Shown here in pieces: positions 51,146 through 59,306 of a stretch of DNA of 64,000 nucleotides (positions are counted from its first letter, which is position 1; every line of letters starts with the position of its first letter). The notes below the pieces were generated by a model. The model was not told the origin of the DNA and ran no database searches. It saw only the letters and a list, made by a program, of their open reading frames with translations. The translations under genes and the position numbers were made by a program. Location: assembly GCF_036688685.1 (NCBI RefSeq), contig NZ_JAQQPS010000023.1, positions 1 through 64,000 on the forward strand. The letters are read 5' to 3'. The stretch is from JALYUM01 sp036688685. Lineage in GTDB: Bacteria; Pseudomonadota; Gammaproteobacteria; Burkholderiales; Burkholderiaceae_D.

Positions 51146-52333
51146 TCACGAATACGGCGTCGGTGTCGGCAGGGTGCCGTCCAGGGCGTAGCGGCCCAGG
51201 TCGCGGATCTTGTAGTCGATCGGGTCATGCAGCGTGTGCACGCGCGCGTTGCGCCAGAAACGGTCGAAGCCCAGTTTGGCAGACGTGGCGCGCGCGCCGG
51301 CCAGCTCGAACATCTGGCTGCTGATTTCGATGCCGGCGCGGTGCGCCAGCGCTTTCGCTTCGGCGCCGGCGACCGCGACTGCTCCCCGTTCCGGTGCCGT
51401 CAGGGCGGCGCCGCGCCGGAAGGCCCGTTCCAGCAAGCTGCCTGCGTGGTCGCTGGCCAGTTCGGCGGGCCGCAGCAACAGCCACAGCTGGCCGTAGCGA
51501 TGCTGGACCAGCGGATCGTCGCTCGCTTTCTCGACCCCGGACGCGAACCAGGCGCGCGCCTGTTCGCTGGTGTAGCTGCGCGCCGCCTCGAACGCGCCCT
51601 GTGCGATGCCCAGGTACAGATTGGTCATGATCAGCTGCGCCACCTGCGAGCGCAAGGTGGCCTGCGGCGTGGGGGCTTGTCCCGGCAGTTGCAGCACCAG
51701 CTCGCGTGGCAGGTGCACGCCGTTAAACCGCACATTGCCGCTGTCGGTCTGGCGCTGGCCGAAGGCGTCCCAGTCGGGCTGCACCTCGACGCCGGTGGCA
51801 TTGGCCGGCAGCACGCCGATCAGCGCGGCGCCGGCCGCTTCATCCCAGGCGGAGACGGTAAGCCAGTCGGCGCCCACTGAGCCGGACGAAAAGCTTTTGA
51901 TGCCATCCAACGTAAAACCGTCGGCGTGCGCGGTGGCGATGGTGCGCTTGTCGAGCGGGTTCAGCGCATTCCCCCAGAACAGCTGGTCACGCACGGTGGC
52001 CGTCAACAGGCGGCGCTGTTGTTCCTCGCTGCCATACAGCGTGATGCCGGCCAGCTGAAGGTGATGAAAGCCGAACACGTGGGCCAGCGCGCTGTCGGCC
52101 CGGGCCAGGATACGGATCACGGCATACACGGTTTCCCAGCTGGCGCCGGCGCCGCCGAATTCAGTGGGAATCGACAGCGTCAGCAAGCCGGAATCACGGA
52201 TCAAGGCCCGTTCTTGCGCTGCATGGCCGCCAGCGTGGTCGCGTGCGACGGCCGTCGTGGCGAGGCGCGCGGCCAGCGCGTGCGCAATGCGCAATGGGTC
52301 GTCGGTTTGTAACTGGAGCACGGTGTCAGGCAT
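51146..52333 (-). CDS. Acyl-CoA dehydrogenase-fold flavoprotein, SfnB/DszC-type
   Basis: 395 residues of the acyl-CoA dehydrogenase fold: SIPTEFGGAGASWETVYAV, FGFHHLQLAGITLYGS, GIKSFSSGSVGADWLTVSA and AKLGFDRFWRNARVHTLHDP. The last motif is typical for the SfnB/DszC monooxygenases of sulfur metabolism, which use FMNH2 rather than acyl-CoA. It is the first gene of the eight-gene minus-strand operon and divergent from ssuE. The substrate is unknown; dibenzothiophene-like or sulfone compounds are candidates by family only. Confidence 0.88.
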   Translation of the reverse strand: MPDTVLQLQTDDPLRIAHALAARLATTAVARDHAGGHAAQERALIRDSGLLTLSIPTEFGGAGASWETVYAVIRILARADSALAHVFGFHHLQLAGITLYGSEEQQRRLLTATVRDQLFWGNALNPLDKRTIATAHADGFTLDGIKSFSSGSVGADWLTVSAWDEAAGAALIGVLPANATGVEVQPDWDAFGQRQTDSGNVRFNGVHLPRELVLQLPGQAPTPQATLRSQVAQLIMTNLYLGIAQGAFEAARSYTSEQARAWFASGVEKASDDPLVQHRYGQLWLLLRPAELASDHAGSLLERAFRRGAALTAPERGAVAVAGAEAKALAHRAGIEISSQMFELAGARATSAKLGFDRFWRNARVHTLHDPIDYKIRDLGRYALDGTLPTPTPYS

Positions 52334-52522
52334 GGAAACGCAATCGTAGGAAGTCGATGTTTCTTATCCTGCGCCGCGCTGCGCGTTATGTGAACGAAGA
52401 TATCTGCTCATCGATATGCGTAAACCGCGCGAACAAAAACCGTATATCCAATTTCGAAACCATTCGTTTTCATTTCGCCGGGCCAGACGTAGCCTTTGCC
52501 ACCATCACCACACTTTTACAAT
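52334..52522. promoter_or_regulatory. Divergent control region of the two organosulfur operons
   Basis: 189 bases separate the SfnB-type gene (minus) from ssuE (plus). The region is clearly more AT-rich than the flanking genes. It holds a perfect TTTCGAAA palindrome at 52452-52459 followed by AT-rich CATTCGTTTTCATTT. Sites for CysB- or SsuR/Cbl-type LysR regulators would be expected here, but I cannot assign one with confidence. ssuE has no obvious ribosome site. Confidence 0.45.
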
Positions 52523-53098
52523 ATGACTGTCATCCTGATCAGCGGCAGCCCGTCGCCCGCCTCCAGCGGCGCCCGCCTGCTGCACCACATCGGCGCATGC
52601 CTCGCATCGCACGGCCATGAATGCATTCGCCTGCAGGTGCGCGACCTGCCCGCCGCGGCGCTGCTGCATGGCGATGGCAGCGACCCCGCCATCGCGCGCG
52701 CCCTGGCGCAAGTGGAAGCGGCCGATGCCGTGGTCATTGCCACGCCGATCTACCAGGCATCCTTTGCCGGCATCCTGAAATGTTTTCTCGACCTGCTGCC
52801 GCAAGAAGGCCTGGACGGCAAGCTGGTCTTGCCGGTGGCCACCGGCGGCAGCCAGTCGCACCTGCTGGCGCTCGATTACGCACTGCGGCCCGTCTTGTCT
52901 GCGTTGGCAGCGCGCTTCATCCTGCCCAGTATTTATGCGGCCTCAAGCCAGCTGGTGTGGCATGCCGAGGACGGCTTGCAGCTCGACGCACCGATCGCCA
53001 GCCGGGTCACGCGCGGCGTCGAGCAGTTGTCCGCCGAATTATTTGCGCTGGCGCTGCGCCGCCCGCGCCAACTCGATCCACTCACTGCGATTGCCTGA
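52523..53098 (+). CDS. ssuE: SsuE, NADPH-dependent FMN reductase
   Basis: 191 residues. Flavodoxin-like fold with ILISGSPSPASSGARLL at the N terminus. The FMN-binding PIYQASFAGILKCFLDLLP and GGSQSHLLALDYALRPVLSAL are characteristic of SsuE. It delivers reduced FMN to SsuD, and could serve the DszA/SfnB-type enzymes encoded divergently. First gene of ssuEADCB, six bases before ssuA. Confidence 0.94.
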   Translation: MTVILISGSPSPASSGARLLHHIGACLASHGHECIRLQVRDLPAAALLHGDGSDPAIARALAQVEAADAVVIATPIYQASFAGILKCFLDLLPQEGLDGKLVLPVATGGSQSHLLALDYALRPVLSALAARFILPSIYAASSQLVWHAEDGLQLDAPIASRVTRGVEQLSAELFALALRRPRQLDPLTAIA

Positions 53099-53104
53099 CA
53101 CCTT

Positions 53105-54064
53105 ATGAGCAAACTGAACGAACGGCGCCACGCCCTCTCCCTGATGGGGGCAAGCCTGCTCGCGGCGGGCTTGTCGACCAAGGCATTCGCCCAGCCGGCG
53201 CGCGAGCTGCGCATCGGCTTCCAGAAATACGGCACGCTGACGATACTGAAAGGGCGCGGCACGCTGGAGCAGCGCCTGGCGGAGAAAAACATCACCGTCA
53301 AATGGACCGAGTTCCCGGCCGGCCCGGTGCTGCTCGAAGGACTGAACGTCGGCAGCATTGATTTCGGCACGGTCGGCGAAGCCCCGCCGATTTTTGCGCA
53401 GGCGGCCGGCGCCAACCTGGTCTATGTCGGTCACGAACCGCCGTCGCCGAAAACCGAGGCGATCGTCGTGCCCAAAGGATCCACCTTGCGCACGCTGGCC
53501 GACCTGCGTGGCAAGAAGATCGCGGTGAACAAGGGATCGAACGCCCACTATTTATTGGTCAAGGCGCTGGAGAAAGCCGGGATTGCCTACACCGACGTTC
53601 AGGTGGTGTTCCTGGCGCCATCCGATGCGCGCGCCGCGTTCGAGCGCGGCGCCATCGACGCCTGGTCAATCTGGGATCCCTTCCTGGCAGCGGCCGAAAA
53701 GCAGCTGGGTGCACGCGTGCTGGCCGACGGCACCGGGCTGGTGGCCAACCACCAGTTTTACCTGGCAGCGCGCCCGTACGCGGAGAAGCAGAGCGAGATC
53801 GTCGCCATCGTGCTCGATGAGTTAGCCAAAGTGGACGCCTGGGGTAAAACCCATCCTGCCGAAGTGGCTGCCATCCTGGCGCGCCAGACCGGCCTCGATT
53901 TGCCGGTGGTGGAGCTGGCGGCCAGTCGCTACAGCTATGGCGTGACGCCGCTGTCGCCCGCCGTCATCAGCCAGCAGCAAGCCATCGCCGACACGTTTAC
54001 GCGTTTGAAACTTATTCCCACATCGATCGTGGTCAAGGACGCCCAACTGGCGTCGCGACCTTAG
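53105..54064 (+). CDS. ssuA: SsuA, sulfonate ABC transporter substrate-binding protein
   Basis: 319 residues. Signal peptide with a twin-arginine-like NERRHALSLMGASLLAAG, cleavage near AFAQ. The mature part has LRIGFQKYGTLTILKGRGTLE, EFPAGPVLLEGLNVGSIDFG and KIAVNKGSNAHYLLVKALEKAG, all as in SsuA. It captures aliphatic sulfonates for SsuBC. It lies between ssuE and ssuD with gaps of six and eight bases. Confidence 0.95.
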   Translation: MSKLNERRHALSLMGASLLAAGLSTKAFAQPARELRIGFQKYGTLTILKGRGTLEQRLAEKNITVKWTEFPAGPVLLEGLNVGSIDFGTVGEAPPIFAQAAGANLVYVGHEPPSPKTEAIVVPKGSTLRTLADLRGKKIAVNKGSNAHYLLVKALEKAGIAYTDVQVVFLAPSDARAAFERGAIDAWSIWDPFLAAAEKQLGARVLADGTGLVANHQFYLAARPYAEKQSEIVAIVLDELAKVDAWGKTHPAEVAAILARQTGLDLPVVELAASRYSYGVTPLSPAVISQQQAIADTFTRLKLIPTSIVVKDAQLASRP

Positions 54065-54072
54065 GAGCATAC

Positions 54073-55239
54073 ATGAACATTTTCTGGTTTATCCCCACCC
54101 ACGGCGACAGCCGCTACCTCGGCACCGCCAAGGGCGCCCGCACGGTCGATGCCGATTATTTAAAACAGTGCGCGGTGGCGGCCGATACCCTAGGCTACGA
54201 CGGCGTGCTGCTGCCGACCGGGCGCTCCTGTGAAGATGCATGGGTGGTGGCGTCGTCGCTGATGTCGGTAACGCAAAAACTGAAATTCCTGGTCGCGATC
54301 AGGCCTGGCCTGTCCAGCCCCGGCCTGGCGGTGCGCATGGCGTCTACCTTCGACCGCCTGTCGAACGGGCGCCTGTTGATCAACGTCGTCACCGGCGGCG
54401 ACCAGGGCGAACTGGAAGCGGACGGCGTGTTTGCCGACCACGCCAAACGCTACGAAATCTCGGACGAATTTTTCCGCATCTGGCGCGCCACCATGGCCGG
54501 CGAGGGCGGCGCCGCCGGTTACGATTTCGAGGGCAAGCACCTGCAAGTAAAGGGCGCCAAGACACTGTACCCACCGGTGCAAAAACCGTATCCGCCGCTG
54601 TACTTCGGCGGCTCGTCCGAGCCGGCCCACGAGCTGGCGGCCGAGCAGATGGACGTGTATCTCACCTGGGGCGAGCCGCCGGCCGCGGTGGCCGAGAAGC
54701 TGGCCGACATCCGCCAGCGCGCAGCAAACCATGGCCGCACGGTGCGCTTCGGCATCCGCCTGCACGTGATCGTGCGCGAGACCAACGAGGCCGCGTGGCG
54801 CGCCGCCGACGAGTTGATCAGCCACCTGGACGACGAGGTCATCGCCAAGGCGCAGGCGGCGTTCGCCAAGATGGATTCGGTGGGCCAGCAACGCATGGCC
54901 GCGCTGCACGGCGGGCGGCGTGACAAGCTGGAAGTGTCGCCCAACCTGTGGGCCGGCGTGGGGCTGGTGCGCGGCGGGGCAGGCACCGCGCTGGTCGGCG
55001 ACCCGGAGACGGTGGTGGCGCGCATGCGCGAATACGCAGACCTCGGTATCGACACCTTTATTTTGTCCGGCTACCCGCACCTGGAAGAATCGTACCGGTT
55101 TGCCGAACTGGTGTTCCCGCTGCTGGGCAAAGGCAAGGCGGCAGGGGAGCAGTCGATCACCGGACCGTTCGGCGAGATGATGGCCAGCGATATTCTGCCA
55201 AAACGCGTCCCCGACCATACCGGGCAGAAGGCGGCCTGA
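54073..55239 (+). CDS. ssuD: SsuD, FMNH2-dependent alkanesulfonate monooxygenase
   Basis: 388 residues, full length, behind TAGGAGCATAC. Luciferase-like enzyme starting MNIFWFIPTHGDSRYLGTA, with NVVTGGDQGELEADG, YFGGSSEPAHELAAEQ and TWGEPPAAVAEKLADIR. It releases sulfite from C1-type and longer alkanesulfonates with oxygen and FMNH2 from SsuE. The stop shares one base with the ssuC start (TGATG). Confidence 0.97.
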   Translation: MNIFWFIPTHGDSRYLGTAKGARTVDADYLKQCAVAADTLGYDGVLLPTGRSCEDAWVVASSLMSVTQKLKFLVAIRPGLSSPGLAVRMASTFDRLSNGRLLINVVTGGDQGELEADGVFADHAKRYEISDEFFRIWRATMAGEGGAAGYDFEGKHLQVKGAKTLYPPVQKPYPPLYFGGSSEPAHELAAEQMDVYLTWGEPPAAVAEKLADIRQRAANHGRTVRFGIRLHVIVRETNEAAWRAADELISHLDDEVIAKAQAAFAKMDSVGQQRMAALHGGRRDKLEVSPNLWAGVGLVRGGAGTALVGDPETVVARMREYADLGIDTFILSGYPHLEESYRFAELVFPLLGKGKAAGEQSITGPFGEMMASDILPKRVPDHTGQKAA

Positions 55240-55997
55240 TGAAACGCTTGTCCGCACTGGCGCCATGGGCCTTGCCGCTGGCCCTGATCGCGGTGTGGGA
55301 AATTGCCGCGCGCATCGGCTGGCTGTCCAGCCGCATCCTGCCCGAACCGTGGGCCGTGGCGCAAGCCTTCTGGACCCTCACCGCCTCGGGTGAATTGTTG
55401 CTGCACCTGCGTACCAGCCTCTGGCGCGCGGCCAGTGGATTTGCCATCGGCGCCGGCGCCGGCCTGCTGCTCGGGATGTTGACCGGCAGCGTGCGCCGGG
55501 CCGAAACGCTGCTCGACACCACCTTGCAAATGGTGCGCAACATTCCCGCGCTGGCCCTGATTCCGCTGGTGATTTTGTGGTTCGGCATCGACGAATCCGC
55601 CAAGCTGTTCCTGCTGGCCGTGGGGGTGTTCTTCCCCGTGTACCTGAATACCTTTCACGGCATCCGGTCGGCCGACCAGTCGCTGGTTGAAATGGCAAAG
55701 AGTTATGGCGTGTCGGGCTGGCCCTTGTACCGGGACGTGATTTTGCCGGCCGCCTTGCCTTCCATCCTGGTGGGCGTGCGCTTTGCGCTCGGGCTGGTGT
55801 GGGTACTGCTGATCGTGGCTGAAACCATTTCGGCGCAGTCGGGCATTGGCTACATGACCATGAATGCGCGTGAATTTCTCCGCACCGACATCGTGCTGGT
55901 CGGAATTTTGCTGTACGCCCTGCTGGGCAAAGGCGCCGATGTGCTGGCGCGCGCCCTGGAACGGCGCTGCCTGCGCTGGAATCCGGCTTACCGCTAA
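55239..55997 (+). CDS. ssuC: SsuC, sulfonate ABC transporter permease
   Basis: 252 residues, about six membrane helices. EAA loop MAKSYGVSGWPLYRDVILPAALPSILVG and LVWVLLIVAETISAQSGIGYMTMNARE identify the SsuC group. Translationally coupled to ssuD by a one-base overlap and 10 bases before ssuB. It forms the sulfonate importer with SsuA and SsuB. Confidence 0.95.
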   Translation: MKRLSALAPWALPLALIAVWEIAARIGWLSSRILPEPWAVAQAFWTLTASGELLLHLRTSLWRAASGFAIGAGAGLLLGMLTGSVRRAETLLDTTLQMVRNIPALALIPLVILWFGIDESAKLFLLAVGVFFPVYLNTFHGIRSADQSLVEMAKSYGVSGWPLYRDVILPAALPSILVGVRFALGLVWVLLIVAETISAQSGIGYMTMNAREFLRTDIVLVGILLYALLGKGADVLARALERRCLRWNPAYR

Positions 55998-56007
55998 GGA
56001 GAAACTG

Positions 56008-56736
56008 ATGAACACCAACCTCCTCGAACAGGACACCCTGGGTGCTGCCGCCGCACGCGGCGTGGCGCTGGCCTTGCACCAGGTGCGCAAATCGTTCGGC
56101 ACGCGGCGCGTGCTGGACGGCATCGACCTGACGCTCGCGCCCGGCGAATTCGTTGCCGTCGTCGGTCGCAGCGGCTGTGGCAAGAGTACCCTGCTGCGTG
56201 CCATCGCCGGCCTCGACCAGCTCGATGCCGGCACCATTCAAGGCAGTGGCGCGATGCGCATGATGTTCCAGGAGGCGCGCCTGCTGCCGTGGAAATCGGT
56301 ACTCGACAATGTGCGCCTCGGAACTGGGGACAGCCAGGCCGCGATGGCGGCCCTTCAGGCAGTCGGCCTGGCCGGGCGCGCATCCGACTGGCCGGCCGCG
56401 CTGTCCGGTGGCCAGAAGCAGCGGGTGGCGCTGGCGCGCGCGCTGGTCCACCGGCCGCCCTTGCTGTTACTCGACGAACCGCTGGGCGCGCTCGATGCAC
56501 TGACCCGCATCGAGATGCAGCGCCTGATCGAGTCGCTGTGGCTGGCGCGCGGTTTTACGGCGGTGCTGGTGACGCACGACGTCCAGGAAGCCATCGCGCT
56601 GGCAGACCGCGTGCTGGTCATCGAGCAGGGACAGATCGCGCTGGATGTGACCATCGACTTGCCGCGCCCGCGCCGGCGCGATGCCGCGTTTGCTGCGCTG
56701 GAGACCCGGCTGCTCGATCGCCTGCTGGCTGTTTGA
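56008..56736 (+). CDS. ssuB: SsuB, sulfonate ABC transporter ATP-binding protein
   Basis: 242 residues from the ATG after AAGGAG. Walker A GRSGCGKST, MMFQEARLLPWKSVLDNV (the SsuB-typical Q-loop), signature LSGGQKQRVALARAL and LLLLDEPLGALDALTR. Last gene of ssuEADCB. An inverted repeat follows 18 bases after the stop, without a T-run. Confidence 0.95.
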   Translation: MNTNLLEQDTLGAAAARGVALALHQVRKSFGTRRVLDGIDLTLAPGEFVAVVGRSGCGKSTLLRAIAGLDQLDAGTIQGSGAMRMMFQEARLLPWKSVLDNVRLGTGDSQAAMAALQAVGLAGRASDWPAALSGGQKQRVALARALVHRPPLLLLDEPLGALDALTRIEMQRLIESLWLARGFTAVLVTHDVQEAIALADRVLVIEQGQIALDVTIDLPRPRRRDAAFAALETRLLDRLLAV

Positions 56737-56754
56737 AGCGGGCTGCGCACGATA

Positions 56755-56780
56755 GACACTTGTTCCGGAATGCAAGTGTC
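56755..56780. promoter_or_regulatory. Perfect inverted repeat between ssuB and the EEP gene
   Basis: GACACTTG (56755-56762) and CAAGTGTC (56773-56780), eight bases each around a ten-base loop, with no T-run. TAGAAT, a -10-like hexamer, follows at 56790-56795, only seven bases before the ATG at 56802. The repeat could be an operator over the -35 area of the EEP gene or a weak transcript end for ssuB. Confidence 0.4.
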
Positions 56781-56801
56781 GGATGGGGTTAGAATGTTCC
56801 C

Positions 56802-57614
56802 ATGAAGATTCGTGTCGCGACATACAACATCCACAAAGGTGTTTCCTCCATCGGCAACCGTCCCCGCGTGCTGGCGCTCAAAAAAGCGATCGGCCTGTTT
56901 GGTGCGGACGTCGTTTTCCTGCAGGAAGTGCAAGGCAAGCACGACCATTTCTCGGCCAAGTTCGGCGCCGAAACGCGCGGACGGCGCCAGTGGCCGGACG
57001 GCGCCCAGCATGAATTCCTGCGCGGAGACATGTCGCACTCGGCGTATGGGATGAACGCCATCTATGACCATGGCCACCATGGCAATGCCCTGCTGTCGAG
57101 CTTCCCGATTGCCAGCCAGACCAATGATGATGTCTCCGATCATGCTTACGAGCAGCGCGGCATTTTGCACTGCATCCTGGAAACGGAGACTTGCAAGGTG
57201 CACTGTTACGTCGTTCACCTGGGCCTGTTCGAAGCCGGACGTGGTCGCCAGACCGATTTGCTGATCCAGAAAGTGCTGGCCACAGCGCCGCCGGATGAAC
57301 CCGTCATCATCGCCGGCGATTTTAACGACTGGCGCAACAACCTGTCGGCGCGCCTGCGCGAGGCGCTGGGGGTGTGCGAAGTGTTCGATGAACTCGGCAA
57401 ATCGAATATGATCGGCGATCTCGCACGGCGCCTCGTCGGGCGCGGCAAGACCGTCAACCCGGCGCGTACCTTTCCGGCCGCCATGCCATTGTTGCGACTG
57501 GACCGGATGTATGTGCGTGGTTTCAAAGTGGAACAGGCGCAAGTGCTGCACGGCCCGACCTGGGCGCGGCTGTCGGATCACGCACCGATCGTTGCCCACC
57601 TCGCGCTGTCCTGA
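56802..57614 (+). CDS. Endonuclease/exonuclease/phosphatase (EEP) family protein
   Basis: 270 residues. EEP fold with the conserved TYNIHKGVS (N and the metal site), VFLQEVQG (catalytic glutamate), IAGDFNDWRNNL and the final LSDHAPIVAHL (catalytic D-H). Such proteins are metal-dependent phosphodiesterases acting on nucleic acids or phospholipid head groups. The standard position just before clsB (five-base gap) suggests a role around cardiolipin or membrane lipids, as inference only. Confidence 0.9.
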   Translation: MKIRVATYNIHKGVSSIGNRPRVLALKKAIGLFGADVVFLQEVQGKHDHFSAKFGAETRGRRQWPDGAQHEFLRGDMSHSAYGMNAIYDHGHHGNALLSSFPIASQTNDDVSDHAYEQRGILHCILETETCKVHCYVVHLGLFEAGRGRQTDLLIQKVLATAPPDEPVIIAGDFNDWRNNLSARLREALGVCEVFDELGKSNMIGDLARRLVGRGKTVNPARTFPAAMPLLRLDRMYVRGFKVEQAQVLHGPTWARLSDHAPIVAHLALS

Positions 57615-57619
57615 TCGGC

Positions 57620-58780
57620 ATGCGTTCGGTCCAATACGTCGCCAACAACACCGTGACGCTGCTGGAAAGCGGCGTGCAGTTTTTCCCCGCATTGCTGGCC
57701 GCCATTGATGGCGCCGAGAACGATATCCTGTTCGAAACCTATATCTGGGCCACCGACGAGAGTAGCGCCAAGGTCGAGGCGGCACTCATCGCGGCTGCCA
57801 AACGGGGCGTCAAGGTGCGCGTTGTGGTCGACTGGTTCGGGACCGGTAACGCCACGACCAAGCGCTTGCGCGAGGCGTTTTGCAGCAATGGCGTGCATTA
57901 CCGCGTGTTCAATCCGTGGTTTAGACGCGGCATCAGCCGCACGCACCGCAAGATCACCGTGGTCGACAATGCCATCGCCTTTGTCGGCGGCATCAACATC
58001 AACGATGACTGGCTGTGCGACTACAAGCCGGACGAAAAATTGCCGGCGCCACGCTGGGATTTCGCCGTCAAGGTGACCGGACCGCTGGTGGCGCAGATCC
58101 ACCTGGAAGCCCAGGCGCAGTGGGCGCGCGTTGGGCACCTGGACGTGCTCAAACGCATGAATCTGTTCCGCGTCTTGAAACAAGTGCCGCCGGGCGAGGG
58201 CGATGGCCCGATGCAGGCCGGCTTTGTGGTGCGCGACAATTTGCGCAACCGCCGCACCATCCAGCGCGCGTATCTGAAAGCGCTGGGCGGCGCCAAACAC
58301 AGCATCCTGCTGGCCAACCCATATTTTGCGCCCGGCCGTAAATTCCGCGAGGCGCTGGCCAAGGCAGCCGAGCGCGGCGTCGATGTACAACTGCTGATCG
58401 GCGTGGGCGAATTCAAGTTGCAGGATGCCGTGGCGCACTCCTTCTATCCCAAGCTGATGGCGTCCGGCGTCAAAGTGTTTGAATACCGCAAGACCCAGCT
58501 GCATGCCAAAATTGCCGTGGTCGACAATGACTGGGCCACCGTCGGTTCCAGCAACTGTGATGGCTTGTCGCTGTTCGTCAACCAGGAAGCGAATGTCGTG
58601 GTCAAAGATGCCGCGTTTGCCGCCACCGTGCGGGTGCACATCCAGCGCGGCATCCTCGATGGCGCCGCCATCGGCGACGATGAGTTGAAACAGATGAGCT
58701 GGGCGCGCCGGACCAGCTATGCGGGTGCCTATCTTGCCTATAAACTGGCGATGCGGGTTTTTTCGATAGGATATGCATGA
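57620..58780 (+). CDS. clsB: ClsB-type cardiolipin synthase (phospholipase D superfamily)
   Basis: 386 residues. Two HKD motifs: H109-x-K111-x4-D116 in THRKITVVDNA, and H295-x-K297-x4-D302 in LHAKIAVVDND, each followed by the usual G/S-N pairs (GGININ, GSSNCD). It lacks N-terminal membrane helices, like E. coli ClsB. It condenses phosphatidylglycerol, or PG with phosphatidylethanolamine, into cardiolipin. Its stop overlaps the hslR start by four bases. Confidence 0.92.
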   Translation: MRSVQYVANNTVTLLESGVQFFPALLAAIDGAENDILFETYIWATDESSAKVEAALIAAAKRGVKVRVVVDWFGTGNATTKRLREAFCSNGVHYRVFNPWFRRGISRTHRKITVVDNAIAFVGGININDDWLCDYKPDEKLPAPRWDFAVKVTGPLVAQIHLEAQAQWARVGHLDVLKRMNLFRVLKQVPPGEGDGPMQAGFVVRDNLRNRRTIQRAYLKALGGAKHSILLANPYFAPGRKFREALAKAAERGVDVQLLIGVGEFKLQDAVAHSFYPKLMASGVKVFEYRKTQLHAKIAVVDNDWATVGSSNCDGLSLFVNQEANVVVKDAAFAATVRVHIQRGILDGAAIGDDELKQMSWARRTSYAGAYLAYKLAMRVFSIGYA

Positions 58781-59157
58781 GTGACACCAACGTACGCATC
58801 GACAAGTGGCTGTGGGCCGCACGTTTCTTCAAAACCAGGTCGCTGGCCACCGATGCGGTCGATCGCGGCCGCGTGCGCCTCGATGGCGACAGCATCAAAC
58901 CGTCGCGCACCGTCAAGCTGGACGACAAGCTGACCATCGACAACGGCTCGAATGTGTGGGAGGTGCTGGTGACCGGCATCTCCGACCAGCGCGGCTCGGC
59001 GACGATTGCCGCGACCCTGTATCAAGAGACGCCCCAGAGTATCGAAAAGCGCGAGAACGACCAGACGGCGCGGCGCCTGTTCCGCGAACCGGCACTCGAC
59101 ATCAAGGGCCGTCCAAGCAAACATGACCGGCGCGCCATGGGCAAGGCCAACGGCTGA
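58777..59157 (+). CDS. hslR: Hsp15, S4-domain ribosome-associated heat shock protein
   Basis: 126 residues. N-terminal S4 RNA-binding domain starting RIDKWLWAARFFKTRSLA, followed by VRLDGDSIKPSRTVKLDD, and a basic C-terminal tail (GRPSKHDRRAMGKANG). This matches HslR/Hsp15, which binds stalled 50S subunits carrying a nascent chain and helps recycle them. Its ATGA start overlaps the clsB stop. Downstream is 149 bases of regulatory sequence before a TetR gene. Confidence 0.93.
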   Translation: MSDTNVRIDKWLWAARFFKTRSLATDAVDRGRVRLDGDSIKPSRTVKLDDKLTIDNGSNVWEVLVTGISDQRGSATIAATLYQETPQSIEKRENDQTARRLFREPALDIKGRPSKHDRRAMGKANG

Positions 59158-59197
59158 GTTCGCGCCGAAGATAGAACCGCGCCTCTAAAGTTCAGGT

Positions 59198-59237
59198 TTG
59201 ACTTTTGCGCCCCATTAGATAATAGTACGAGCGTTCG
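59198..59237 (+). promoter_or_regulatory. Promoter region and candidate TetR operator
   Basis: TTGACT (59198-59203) is a good -35, and GATAAT (59218-59223) a near-consensus -10, but the spacer is only 14 bases. Just downstream CGAGCGTTCG (59228-59237) is a near-palindrome (eight of ten positions). It resembles the CGAACG..CGTTCG sites of several fatty-acid TetR repressors. Autoregulation of the TetR gene is inferred. Confidence 0.35.
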
Positions 59238-59306
59238 CAATTTTTCGGAACGGTTTGGAACTTGTCGTCATTGCAGGGGCATCACATCACTACCACAGCC
59301 AAATTC

